64,000 nt of DNA from Macrophomina tecta (Eukaryota; Ascomycota; Dothideomycetes; Botryosphaeriales; Botryosphaeriaceae). The notes below the pieces were generated by a model that ran no database searches, had not been told where the DNA came from, and saw nothing but the letters and a program-made list of their open reading frames with translations. The number at the start of each line of letters is the position of its first letter. The first letter of the stretch is position 1. Shown here piece after piece: positions 36,173 through 47,439 of this stretch. Position numbers and translations under genes: made by a program. The DNA lies in contig JAKSGN010000003.1 of assembly GCA_024180945.1 (NCBI GenBank), positions 744,001 to 808,000 of the forward strand, read 5' to 3'.

Positions 36173-37290
36173 ACTGCGGGAGAGAGAGCAAAGCCTGAGC
36201 AGGGACGTGGTGAGGTGAGTGCGGGCGGTTCGGGCGGAGAGCAATCGTCGAAAGCGAGTGGTTGAGAGGTGACAACCGGTGAAAGAGTTCAGATTTTGTG
36301 CAGAGAAGAGGCCGAAGCTGGCTGAATTCCGGAAAGCCTTATGGAGCAATCGTGAAGATCGCCCGATGGTGGATGGGGCAGAAGGAGGCACAGGCTCCGG
36401 CGACACACGAGAGCAGGCGAGCTTGGTGCGCAATAATGAACGGGTCGAGGCGCGCGACGGGGGCGCTGGTATGCAGGCGGTAAAGCTGGGTCGACTCGGG
36501 CGGAATGTTACGGGCGATACGGGACAGCGCTGTTACCAACGGCGCGCTGACTACGCGCGACGCGGACGCAGCAGCGCGCGGGCCGACGCTGCTATTTCTG
36601 TGGCTACGGGGCTTGGCGACGCGCGCGATTCAGCGATCGCAGCTCTGAACGCCGCCGCCAGCGTCATTGGCTTGAAACGGGCAGCGTTTGAAGCGCATGA
36701 AACACGCCTACCCGCGGCCTCAGCGGCGCGCCGCGATAGCACGACGCCGCACTGTAGCGATAGAAAAATCGTCGCCCGCACTGGGCTGGTCGGCTGCGTG
36801 CGCGCGGACGCTGCAGCCGCCTGAAGCGTGCCAGCTGCGGGCCGCTCACGGTCCCAGGTCCCCGCCTGGCGATTATTGCGCCGGCGCAGATCGGCGCAGC
36901 CTGCAGGTTGCAGTTGATAGCTTGCTTGCTTGATAGAGAGACTGAGCTCGTAATCCCCTTAGCGGCCGGCCCTCTTGCACTGGACACCCTCACCATCCAC
37001 TCCCTGCGCACCCGCCAAAGCGGACTTGCCCTCGCTGCCTCTCGCTCACCAATTGCGCGCTTACATGCCATCCATTGTCGTTCGCTGAGCGCGGAACTCC
37101 TGCGGGCGCACCTCCACACCATCCGCGTCATCCTCTCCCCTCTCCAGCCTGCCGACTGCCCTCCGCCCTTAGCGGCTCCGCCCTCCCGTGCCTCGACTTT
37201 TATACACGCCTCATTGCCTTCGCGCGCCCCTGTCCGCTGCGCCCCGCAAATCCCTCCTAAGCTCCCGGGCTACGCCTGCAGCCCGCCGTC
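36173..37290. promoter_or_regulatory. 1.1-kb divergent promoter region
   Basis: Lies between the starts of the Whi5-like gene and the peptidase gene. It is GC-rich, with CT-rich leader-like DNA at about 37120-37290 just before the peptidase ATG. I see no clear TATA box. Frames here are composition artefacts. Confidence 0.5.
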
Positions 37291-39795
37291 ATGCCTTCGT
37301 TCCTCAAGGACTTCCGCCGGAGGTCTATCAGAAGCTTCCGCACCGACACCTCCTCCTCGGACCCGGCCCATAACGGCTCTGGCACGTCCATTCCTACGAG
37401 CAAGAGCTCATCTACCCTTAGCTCCGTCTACCAACAGACAACACCGCCCCCTTCGCTTCCCGGCGAGCCGTTCGCGAACTCCAAAGCGGTCAATGGTGGC
37501 CCTACTCCAGTGCCTCCTGTCCCTCAGCTTCCCTCCAGACCGGCCACGACTGCCACAAAGCGTATGAGTTCAATCGTGAGTTCCCCGACTGGTTGATCTC
37601 ACAGCGCTTGCACGATTCTAACCGCAAGATAGGGCCTCAATGGAACGGCAGCCCCGCCGCCCAAGAACCCGCCCACCTCGCCCTATGCGCCGCGCGTCCT
37701 CTCCATCGACAACCGCGCCATGGTACGAGTTCCGCCAATCGTAAATAATGGTGTCCATTAATTAGTCTGCAGGTCTATCAGAAGGTTCTGCTGATATCAG
37801 GCATCATCGGCGAATCAGACTCCAAGGCCATGGACGGTGTAGTCACCGTCAATCATGACAAGGAGAGCTTCCCTGCCACAAGCTGGCCCGTGTCAGATTC
37901 TCACTTCAAGGCTCTGGTAGTCTTGCAGCCAGGCGCCAACTCTCTCCGCCTCGACTTCAATTCGCCCAAGCTCTCTAACAGTGGAAGCTCCATCCCCGCC
38001 CATGCTTCATGGATTGACATCACGTACCTCCCACTCAACTCGGCGCCGCCCCTACATTTGGCCATAATATTAGGCAAGGATTCCCCTGGTACGTTCGATG
38101 CGGTGCCCGAGCGGATTCAGGGCGAAGGTAACAATCTGGATACTGCGGTCCGCAAGTTCCGCATGGCTGCCTACCTCTGGCAGGCCTTCACTGGAGAACA
38201 GATGTTCCGCAACGGCTTCGGCCGCCGGTGCTGGAGATATGAAGAAGAATGGCAGCCGGGTACTCTGACATATAACGACCAGCTTAGCGGCCAATACCGT
38301 AATGAGGCGAAGATCCATATCATCAGGTGCGAGAAGACCGTCGAGGAACTCCGTGACTTGAACATTGCCCAGCAATACGAAAAGGCAACAGACAAAGGAA
38401 AACTTTTTGGCATTGCCATGGACACTGTCAAGGCATACTTCAGGCCAAAGCCGGGCCAGAAGCAGTATGTCTCCTGCATGTTCCTTGACACTCATTGGGA
38501 TCCCCTCAACAAGGTCGTCCGCGGTCATGCCGCGCTTGGCGGAGGTGATGCTGAGATGGGCCTGGCCATTTTTGGATCTCATGCCCTACAAAGTTACCCC
38601 GCCAGCATTGAGGAGGTTGTCCCCGCCTTCACCGACATTACCAAGACCGACACCAACTTCGTGGCAAACGACTGCAATGAATCGGGAAGCGTTTGGGAAG
38701 CCGCAAACATTGGTATCGGCGCACACCTCCACGAGACCGGACATCTCTTCGGCTGCCCGCACCAGGAGTCTGGCGTCATGCTTAGGGATTATGTGCGCCT
38801 CAACCGAACCTTCACCACTCGCGAGCCGTTCTGTACACGCACTAACTCTCCTGGCCAACGGCTCTGTACGCGTAATGATGAGTGTGGATGGCACCGCCTC
38901 GATTGCCTGCGATTCCGTTTCCACCCTTGCTTCCGCCTCCCTGCAGATGCTCCGCTCCCCCCTGACGACAGTGTTCAAGTTTGGACGGTTGATAACGCGA
39001 ACATTCTGATCACTGCCGAAACCGGCGTAGCTTGGGTTGAGCTCTATCCAGAAGGTGACGATGTCTGCCATACGTGGATCGAATACTTGCAAAACGATGG
39101 TAACATGAGTGGTCCTCGCCTCCTGACGGTCACTGAGGCCGATCTTCGCGCCAAGCTTCCCTCGGATAAGCGCAAAAGGCCCCTCAAACTGGAAGTCTTC
39201 TCATACGGTGGTTCGAAGCATGTGGTTGAGGATGTCAGCAAGCTCGGTTCAAAAGAAAGTCGGGTCAAACTACCTGATGGCCGTAAGGGTTTCATTGGTT
39301 CCAAGCTTGGCTTTTCCCAGCTTGAAGGCTCTCAACCACAAGAAGTCCTCCTTTCGAGTGCTTGGATCGGCAAGGAAGAGAAGAAGAGGACGGTGCTGAT
39401 GTCAATCAAGATCTACCATGGCTTTGCTGTTGATGGAATCGAGTTTTTCTATGATGACGATACCAGCCAGCTCTTCGGTAAACGCGGTGGCAAACCTGGG
39501 GGCAGTGAATTCAAGCTCGACACTCAGAAAGGCGAGATCCTGATGGGCTTTTACCTCCGCGCCGGACTATGGATCGACGGTATCCAGATCCTGACAAACA
39601 GAAACAGGAAGAGTGAGATCTATGGTAACCCTACTGGCGGTAGCGGGTAAGTCAAAGCATCAATTTATTATATCCCTGCTGTTCTAACTTTTACGCAGTC
39701 ATACCCTGATTCCACCCCGCGGCTACGCCATTGCAGGTATTTCCGGCTCCTGTGGAGCTTGGCTAGACGGGTTTGCATTGATCATCACACGCTGA
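37291..39795 (+). CDS. Putative zinc metallopeptidase with C-terminal lectin-like domain
   Basis: Related to yeast Yil108w-type putative metallopeptidases (PF12044-like). Exons 37291-37575, 37633-37722, 37773-39646 and 39699-39795, introns 50-57 nt, give 781 aa. The first 125 residues are disordered and Ser/Pro-rich. The core includes WQAFTGEQMFRNGFGRR and the zinc site HETGHLFGCPH at residues 445-455, that is H-E-x-x-H-x-x-G-x-x-H with three His ligands. The last part (GIEFFYDDDTSQLFGKRGG, FYLRAGLWIDGIQILTN, GYAIAGISGSCGAWLDGFAL) looks like a jacalin-type beta-prism lectin domain. There is no signal peptide, so the protein should be intracellular. The 32-codon last exon completes the lectin repeat. 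Confidence 0.9.
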
Positions 39796-41192
39796 GCGAA
39801 TTCGCTGTGAAAATCTTGCTGATTCCGACCGACGACGACACCATCTCTACTTACGGGGCCTCCTTTTGTGTTGAATATCAGCACACGCAATCAGACACCG
39901 TGCTAAATGAGCACAAGAAAAGCCCGTTATTTCTGGCTGTAATATTCAAGCCCGCATCCTGTTCTAGGCCACCGCAGGTGTTCACGATCGATCGTGTTCT
40001 TGAATTTTGCCACAGCCTGGCGCCCCTCATTCAAGAAAAACTTTCTTTTCAAATTCTTCTTTAGAAACAATTGCATAGCGGAGAAAAAGGATAAGGCTGA
40101 GCATTAACGTCCGACAATACCCCCATTTTGCTACGACAGCAGAACCTCGGGCTTTTTTTCTTTTTTGTTTTATTGGGATTCTGGCAAGGATGAGGTGGCC
40201 TCACGGCGAACCTCGTTTCGCTTTTTACTGAGCAGGATCTACATTTCCTTTCGCGGCGACTTTCGGTCATCCAACGCTACAACACTGGTTGCGTCTATAT
40301 ATTCTTTCTCTTGGGCAAGAAACGAGTGGTTGGTCGCTATCTCTCATTCCGCCGAAGACTAATGGTAGTGGAGAGTTTCGGGCTCCCACTCTCCGTTCCT
40401 TGAATGCTCTTTCCTTGAACCCTACTTTTTCTTCCTCTACATGTACCCATATATATCTTATCCTGGGCAATGATCCGGGAGGAAGGAGTGTTGGCGGATT
40501 GCCATCCGGTTGCCAGTCACGGATTTCGTTGTTAACTGTCTCTGTCTTGATCGGACGGCGCCTCAATTGATCGGGCTGTCTGATGATCAGAGGGGAGGGC
40601 GAAAGTGGATAGATGTGGATAATGGGAATGAATGGGATTGCATAGAGCTTATGTGGGAATGTCCTGCTTTGTTCCTGTTCTCGTGATGCGGCAAGTTATG
40701 GATATTTGCACTTGGAGGAATCATGAGTTACGGATATAGTCAATGCTAGCGGCTACAGAGACTGGACTTGGAGAGATCCAGGTCGAAAGTTAAGTCTCCG
40801 TCACCAGATTGCCCTGTATTCACGGACAGTAAGTAGAATTCGGATGACAGAACGGTTGTGAGGCATTGTCCAGATGCTTGGCAACCACTGTAAGATCGCT
40901 TAAGGCATCTATTGGCTGATAAGCTGATTGGAAAATGCGTCATGCCGGCTGCAATAGGTATACCAGACAGCGATGATTCCCAGCATGCTCCTTCAGCACC
41001 CGGACTCATTGCCTGCATGGCCGACGGATAAAGCGTGTCATACGATGCACCACACCACCTAACAGTCTCTGAAGGGAAAAAAAAAAGGCAAAGCTTGGAG
41101 TGTGAGTCCAGAGTGGTGGAGGGGGAGATCAAAAATACGTGGCTTCACCAGTCTTTTCAGCATCGCCCTGGAGTTCAGGCGTTTAGTTTTGC

Positions 41193-41212
41193 TTTTTTTT
41201 TTTTTTTTTTTT
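41193..41212. repeat. T20 homopolymer
   Basis: Uninterrupted T run in the gene-poor interval. Confidence 0.95.
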
Positions 41213-42470
41213 ACCTTGTCTATCGACGTCTCTGAGAAAAGACGAGGCAGGCTAGCTACATCAAATTCAAAAAGCTGCTCCAGTCGGATTCTAACGTAGA
41301 CGCCTGTGGGGAACTGATTTGTCTGCCTAGCGAGCTTGCGATTCCTTATTATTGCAGTATATTGACGATAGCATTGTTTCTGAAGAAAAGAAGCACGGGC
41401 GATTCGCTGTAGGATTCCACGTATCCTTTAAACTCATTAGTTTCTTTTTGTTAGCTCAGCTGCTCGGGAAGGAATGCTGATCCTTAAGTCCTTCCCCTTG
41501 CCCAGCGATACAACGCTACCATTTACACGCTCTCTCTTCCGTTGCCTGATATACGACTATTGTAATTAAGCAAACTGAGTTTTAGATCACTCACAGCTTT
41601 GACAAGATGCCTTGGCTCTACATCAGCAAGAAGGGCCGAACGGCGATTTTCTTCCTGTCACTGAGTCAAAGTACCCAGGAAGCAGAACTGAAGACCTTGA
41701 GCACGCCAAATCTTGTCAGCATTGACTATGAGTTCAAGCAAAGCTCTAATATGATCTTGTCTCTACGTAACTATCGGTCACGGCCAGTGTTGCTGCATCT
41801 TGTGCTGTCTGAGTTCGTTTTGCGGCTAAAATGGACCCATGCGGGAAACTTCCGGAGCTGTTGGCATGATGAGATAGTGTAGGATGGGTCAGTATCGAAT
41901 ATTCATTGAGCTTTAGATCATCTTGTCCAGAACGAAAATCCACAAGGAATATTCATTTGCTCCGATTATAAGTGCTCGGGTTCGCATGTGGGCGTACGGA
42001 CGAAGAATAGACAATTTCCCCGTACGTGGCAGGGAGTAGAGAATATTCGCAACGCACAAGCGTCTTGGTATGCCCGGCCCGTACCGACATCTTGCGTGAT
42101 ACCTTTAGACGCCGATATGCCTCACATGGTGAGTATATGAAGAACCACGCCTGCTATATACTACCACTCCTATCGAAGTCACATAAAGTATACCGGGCTC
42201 TGAGTTTCCATAGAGTACAGTATACTTAGCCGCACTGCTCAGAGTATTCATTGGTTCTCCAATGAAAGGCTTTCGGACCGCCTTGGGCGTATACAAGCTG
42301 CAAGAGGCCTCTCAAATCAATATACAGGGCGGATATTCCCTCGACACGGCCCTCCTTCTCCCTCTCTCAGCCTTCCAAGAAAACAACTCACGATCATTAT
42401 ACAAGCATGGGCGTCAGAGAATATGTGACAACCTGAAATCCTTCAGGGGAACGTTTGGGGCATTTGCGTG

Positions 42471-42478
42471 TATAAATA
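42471..42478 (+). promoter_or_regulatory. TATA box candidate for the secreted-protein gene
   Basis: TATAAATA, 105 nt before the ATG at 42583. The leader after it is C/A-rich (CCCTACGC, CTCCTCCACAACCATC), as is usual before starts of well-expressed fungal genes. Confidence 0.55.
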
Positions 42479-42582
42479 AGACATGTGACTTTTGAACTGA
42501 ACGAACATCCCTACGCACTCGCTCAATCGCCTACTGGCCCAATCAATCTTCCCCTCGGAACCCATTCTCCTCCACAACCATC

Positions 42583-42829
42583 ATGAAGTTCGCCGCTGCC
42601 CTTACCGCCGCCCTAACCCTCGCTCTGGCCCCTCGCGCCCTCGCCGCTCCCCCAGCTCGCAGCAACGAGCTCACCGAGCGCGCAATGAACGCAGCGGCCA
42701 AGATCTTCGGACGCCAGGACGATAAAGTCAGTCGAACCATGTGATATACACAAGTCCTTTCCTTTGCTAGCTCTCGCTCGATAGCTCACCTGCTTCTCTC
42801 TTCCCGATACTTTCGGAACCGACACACAC

Positions 42830-42886
<57 letters not shown>

Positions 42887-43075
42887 ACTCCCTGCTCTGC
42901 TGACACAAGCGCCGGAAATTTCTCACAGAAACTCTGCATCATCTAGAATGGCATCCAATGCTTCTACGGCAACACGTGCGTGTACCACGGCTGCCGCAAC
43001 TGCAGCTGCGCGCCGACGTATAACGGCGTCGCGCTGACCAGGCGCAACTGCTCGGATAACGACTGTAGCGAGTAA
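42583..43075 (+). CDS. Small cysteine-rich secreted protein
   Basis: Exon 1 42583-42726 and exon 2 42947-43075 give 90 aa in frame. Seen: a signal peptide (MKFAAALTAALTLALAPRALA, cleavage likely after ALA), a short Ala/Arg/Glu-rich pro-like segment, then a C-terminal domain. That domain has seven Cys in 42 residues (QCFYGNTC, YHGCRNCSC, RRNCSDNDC). The size, secretion signal and cysteine density fit a candidate effector or antimicrobial-type protein; I recognise no named family. The odd cysteine number is unusual for a fully disulfide-bonded domain. The intron is long (220 nt), starts with GTCAGT and carries a CT microsatellite. An internal acceptor at 42771 may mean two introns with the CT repeat in a skipped exon. 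A TATA box lies upstream. Confidence 0.72.
42834..42882. repeat. (CT)n microsatellite in the secreted-protein intron
   Basis: About 24 CT units immediately after ACACACACACAAT, inside the inferred intron 42727-42946. Confidence 0.95.
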
Positions 43076-43525
43076 AGACGGCTCTGGTGCTGTTATATAG
43101 AATAGTAATTAGATTGGGTTGTAATTTCCTCTTGCGCCGTGCCATGGTTCTAGGATTTCCATAACCCGTGGACTCGTTGGCAGATACAGAGTTATCACTG
43201 CCATGGATCGCGGGAGAGCATGTGAGCAGAGTATCAGAGCACGGAAGATGGTAGAAAGAAGATGGGGAGGGATAAAGAGCGGAGCCGTCGTGCACCAACC
43301 CCCGCCAAGGCCCACTCTGTTAACGCCACGCTTCCCATAAATTGACCTATTAACCAACTAGCTGAAGATGAATTCGTGTGAACTGCCGTCGTAAATGCCA
43401 AACCCCATCCCCCAAGCCAATTTCGCCTATCCGTACTCCAAGTAGAAGACCCCAATCGACCCTACTATGACCGTCCCGTAAATGTCCATCGTCTAAAGCT
43501 ATGACATGCGCCCAAGAAAGCCCAC
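43076..43525. other. Convergent 3' spacer
   Basis: Lies between the stops of the secreted-protein gene and the BTB-like gene. Contains both 3' UTRs; nothing else seen. Confidence 0.6.
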
Positions 43526-44826
43526 TCATGGCTTTGTAATTGGCGGGAATTCCCAAATTCCCCCCTGCCCACCACTCCTCTTCCCAAACGCCCGCGCACA
43601 AGCGGCGGCTTTTGCCGGCGAAGTATGGACATGGTATGCGCACCAACTTCCTATGCCGAAGAAAGCTGTCAACCTTATCTTCCGCTCGCCACCTCCATCA
43701 GTGCCTTTGCTCCGGGTGATAGGGTTCTGCCTCCTTCCCCGCTCATTTTTGACGTAGACGCGAAGGATAGCGGACTGCAGGAGGATATCGCTAACTATAT
43801 CAACTGTAGGCAGGTTTTTAAAGAAAAGAGACGCCATATAGGCTGCATCTGTTTTCATGTGAGGCACAGGGGGCAATCTTGCAGCTCGAGTGGTTGTATC
43901 CACCTCTGTATGCGCGGGCGCGGGAATAGGACCGGCATGAGGAGAGCGGTCGATTTCGACGGTGATCGCGGTCCCACCACCGGGTGTCGACATTGCTGTG
44001 GTAGTGGAGTTAGTTGCTGGGCTCTGATCGGGTAGCGGCAGGCCCGGGACGTGGCGGCGCAAGGCAGCGTTGATGGCCCGAAGGACATGCCAGAGGAAGG
44101 CGTTTGGATAGTGGGCCAGGCCCTTAGCGTCGAGCTCGGATAGCATCTGAAGCAGGAAGTAGGCAAACCAGTCAACGAAGAAGCGGCGCAGGGCCGATTC
44201 TCCTAAGGGACTCTCGATGTTATTGGCGACCCAGCGGGCCGCGCGGTGCCAGGAATTCAGTTGCTCGTACTTCAACGTCTGGCGAGCTGCGCTACTATTG
44301 CATTTAGCAAGACGGATCCAGAAGATCCGAGTCTTCTCGTCGAGTACGTTGATGCACTGGTTCTTGAGATTCTTTGCGCCAATACGCTCGGCGAAGCAGA
44401 ACAACCGGGAGAGGTCGCAAGGCTTAAGGGCATCCAATTCGTTCAGGGTTTGCCACAGCCGACTCTTGTCCATCCACTCCCGATACCGGCCAAAGTCGCT
44501 AGGTTGTTCATTTGGAAGGTATAAGTGCGTCTGCTGCAGGGGGATGTGGCCATTAGGAGAATAGTTGAGCTCCGCAAGCTTAATCCTAAAAAGAGCGGAG
44601 GTTGTCCACAGCTTTGCTGCAAAACAGTGAAACAGCTCACTGCCCTGCCCGATATATACCATCACCGGATGCTTCAGCAGGTCACTTTGGCTGGCATTAG
44701 AGAGTGAGGCGGATTTGGGCCTCATGAAACTCACTTGTAAGCTTGCAGCTTGGTCTTCTTTGGCACACGGCCATCAGATTCATCCTCGCTCCGGGGCCTC
44801 TTGATCTCTTCGGTCTCTCCGGCCAT
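43526..44826 (-). CDS. BTB/POZ-like domain protein of unknown function
   Basis: Exon 1 44826-44735 and exon 2 44690-43526, with a 44-nt intron, give 418 aa. The start MAGETEEIKRPRSEDESD is followed by a basic VPKKTKL cluster that could be a nuclear signal. Then comes a BTB-like fold: SDLLKHPVMVYIGQGSELF, HCFAAKLWTTSALFRI, LYLPNEQPSDFGRYREWMD, then DLSRLFCFAERIGAKNLKNQ. This is the layout of the many fungal BTB proteins without a known partner. BTB domains usually mediate dimerisation or Cullin-3 binding. The C-terminal third (from about residue 270) is Pro/Thr/Ala-rich and less certain. It could contain an unrecognised intron, because the last 90 residues have little family character. Confidence 0.68.
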
Positions 44827-46231
44827 GGTGATGTGGGGTTGGAGAGGCTGGGTGAGGTGTGGGAAGCCTGCAGTCGAGGCCTGTAAGTTGTTGTTGGTGT
44901 TGTGGATGTGGGCGGTGGAGAGAAGGCTCCCTGCTGAGGATTAAATACCACCTCGTTGACGGTAGCGTTATCACATGTAGCAGTAAAGCCGTGTCATCAT
45001 ATGGAAGGTGCGATGCTGCAGGATCATGTGAAAGACCAATGCCACATAACAGAAAGCAGGGCTGGCACAAGGAGGCAAGGCGCGGATCAACGACGCCCTA
45101 CTCTGCTGTCCTGGACACGTGCGGGTGAACGGCAATGAAGCGAGAAATGCCTTTTTTTTTTTTTTAAAAAAAAAAAAAAAGACTATTCAAAATAGCGCTC
45201 TGCCGCACAGTTGCAGGGCATGGAGACCATAGAACCGACGAGCGCCCGGTATGGCTTTGGCGGCCAATGGGAAGAAGGCTGAACCAGAGTACAAGCGGGA
45301 CTCGACGCCGGTCTTCAGGAGTGCCCAAGCGATGGAGAAATTTCGTTTGCAGGTAGTGCTGTTTCAGAGAGGCGTAGATGACGACCACAAGGTGGAAACG
45401 GAAGAGAAATGAAACGGTGCAAAGGGAAATATGGAGTTAGTTCCGAACTGAGGTGTGTGGAGGCACGGCTCGTCTTCACGCTGTCAGGCCCTCTCCGCAG
45501 GCAGATCCGCGATATCGATCGTCTCCTGTGGCGTCGGGGAGCCACGCGGAAGGCGGATAGAGATGGCGGCGCAGTCGGGCTAAGCCACGCGTTCAGCGCT
45601 CTATCAGCGAGGGGGCTTCATCTCGGGGACACGGTGGCCTGGATGCACAGGCCGGTGCTGGGCGGGCAGGGGCTGGCAGTAAATTTCCATCAACACGAAG
45701 ATCAACTGCATGTGTTGATGGCGTGCGATGCAGGAGGAAGTGAGAGGCGTGGGCGGCGAGCGCGGGCAGGCGGGCGTGGGCTCCCGCGTCGCCGGGGCGG
45801 GCGGCAGGAAATAGGAGAGACAGGAGGCGGTGGCCTTGCTGCAGCGACGGGCGTGCTGTCGAGAGGGTCAAGACGGCGGTGACGGGGAGAGAGGGTCGGG
45901 AGGTGGTCGGCTGGGCTTATGATTTGGAGCGGAAGGCGCACGTGCCGCTGCCAGCGGGCGGGCGGTGGGCAGAGGGCAGGAGCGCGCGAGCGCAGAGGGC
46001 GGGCCCCCCTTTGCCTGGCCGGGGTGAAGTCCCCGCCATCCATGCTTGCGGCGAACTATCCTCCTCCCTATTTTGCACCACCATTTCTTCTCCTCCACGC
46101 CGCAAGCCCTCCTCCCACCTCGCTCCCCCGTCGTCCCGTCCCGCCCGCCATTCTGTCCCCCGCCGAGGCCGCCCCCCGCCGCGCCTCTGTTTGCTTCGCC
46201 TCGCCGCCCGTCCAGCCTGTCCGCCCTCACC
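44827..46231. promoter_or_regulatory. 1.4-kb divergent spacer, BTB gene / SEC14
   Basis: Contains the promoters of both genes. A T13A16 palindrome lies at 45152-45180. The right part, 45700-46231, is very GC-rich, ending in a C/T-rich leader before SEC14. Long frames on both strands at 45400-46230 are composition artefacts. Confidence 0.55.
45152..45180. repeat. T13A16 homopolymer palindrome
   Basis: Thirteen T directly followed by sixteen A, a perfect self-complementary tract on both strands. Confidence 0.95.
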
Positions 46232-47439
46232 ATGGCCGAGAAGACGCTCAAGCTCAACCCCAAGTACGACGACTATGACTTCCCCACCATCCCTCCGGAC
46301 CCGCTCCCTGGCCACCCGGGCAACCTCTCGCCCGAGCAGGAGAAGGCCGTCGAGGACCTGCGCGCCGCCCTGGAGAAGGAGGGCTGCACTGAGCGCCTGG
46401 ACACGTTGACAATGGTGACTGCCCCCGCGCGCCCGCCAGCCCGCCTCTGTGCTGACCCAGACCCAGCTGCGTTTCCTGCGCGCCCGCAAGTTCAACATCG
46501 ACCTCTCCAAGCAGATGTAAGCAGCGCCCCGCCTTCCCTGCCTGCCCTCCGTGCCCTGACACCATCTCTGCAGGTTTCTTGACTGCGAGAAGTGGAGGAA
46601 AGAGTTCGGCGGCGGCGTTGACAACCTCGTCAACAACTTCGAGTACACCGAGCGCGCCCAGGTCTTCCAGTACTACCCGCAATACTACCACAAGACGGAC
46701 AAGGTACGCATCTCTGCACCCCCCCGTAGTTTTGGAATTGGCCCTGATCCCGCCCTAGGACGGCCGTCCCCTGTACATTGAGCAGCTCGGCAAGGTCGAC
46801 CTGAACGCCCTCTACAAGATCACCACCCAGGACCGCATGCTCCAGAACCTCGTCGTCGAGTACGAGAAGGTCGCCGACCCCCGTTTGCCCGCCTGCTCGC
46901 GCAAGTCGGGCCACCTGCTCGAGACGTGCTGCACCATCATGGACCTCAAGGGCGTCGGCATCTCCAAGGCCAGCTCCGTCTACGGCTACGTCCAGGCTGC
47001 CTCCAACGTCTCGCAAAACTACTACCCGGAGCGTCTGGGCAAGCTGTACATCATCAATGCCCCCTGGGGCTTTTCGGGCATTTTCAGCGTCATCAAGCGC
47101 TTCCTCGACCCCGTCACCGTCAACAAGATCCACGTGCTCGGCAGTGGCTACGAGAAGGAGCTGCTCGCCCAGGTCCCCAAGGAGAACCTGCCCAAGCAGT
47201 TCGGCGGCTCGTGCGAGTGCGCCGGCGGCTGCGAGCTCAGCGACCAGGGCCCCTGGCAGGACCCTGCTTTCACCAAGCCCCCCAAGTGGGCGGCCAAGAA
47301 GGACGCCTCGGCCGCCATCCAGAACCCCGACTCGTTGTCGGGTGGCGCTGGTGTTCCCGAGGGCGGCGCTGCTCCTGCCGCTGCCCCCGCCGCTCCTGCT
47401 GCCGATGCCGCCAAGGAGACCGCGCCCGCTGCACAGTAA
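46232..47439 (+). CDS. SEC14: Sec14 phosphatidylinositol/phosphatidylcholine transfer protein
   Basis: Sec14 exchanges PI and PC and keeps Golgi membranes competent for secretion. Exons 46232-46414, 46461-46516, 46574-46703 and 46759-47439 with introns of 46-57 nt give 349 aa. Seen: the CRAL-TRIO N-domain ([29 protein letters not shown]), then the lipid-binding domain with [74 protein letters not shown] and [13 protein letters not shown]. All match Sec14 order. The C-terminal tail is Ala/Pro-rich. Codon use is strongly C-biased, so expression is likely high. The small intron positions inside the N-domain agree with ascomycete Sec14 genes as I know them. Confidence 0.97.

Larger units (their letters stand above)
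39796..42582. other. 2.8-kb gene-poor interval upstream of the secreted-protein gene
   Basis: More AT-rich than the flanking genes. No supported coding frame; a 91-codon frame at 41607-41882 has no recognisable features. A T20 run lies at 41193-41212. The right end should contain the promoter of the cysteine-rich secreted protein. Confidence 0.55.

Noticed and set aside
41607..41882. 91-codon plus-strand frame
   Set aside because: No domain, signal or composition bias; it lies in an AT-rich gene-poor interval, and nothing around it supports a gene.
45879..46648. Frames on both strands overlapping the SEC14 start
   Set aside because: Composition artefacts of the GC-rich leader; SEC14 exons explain the coding signal.
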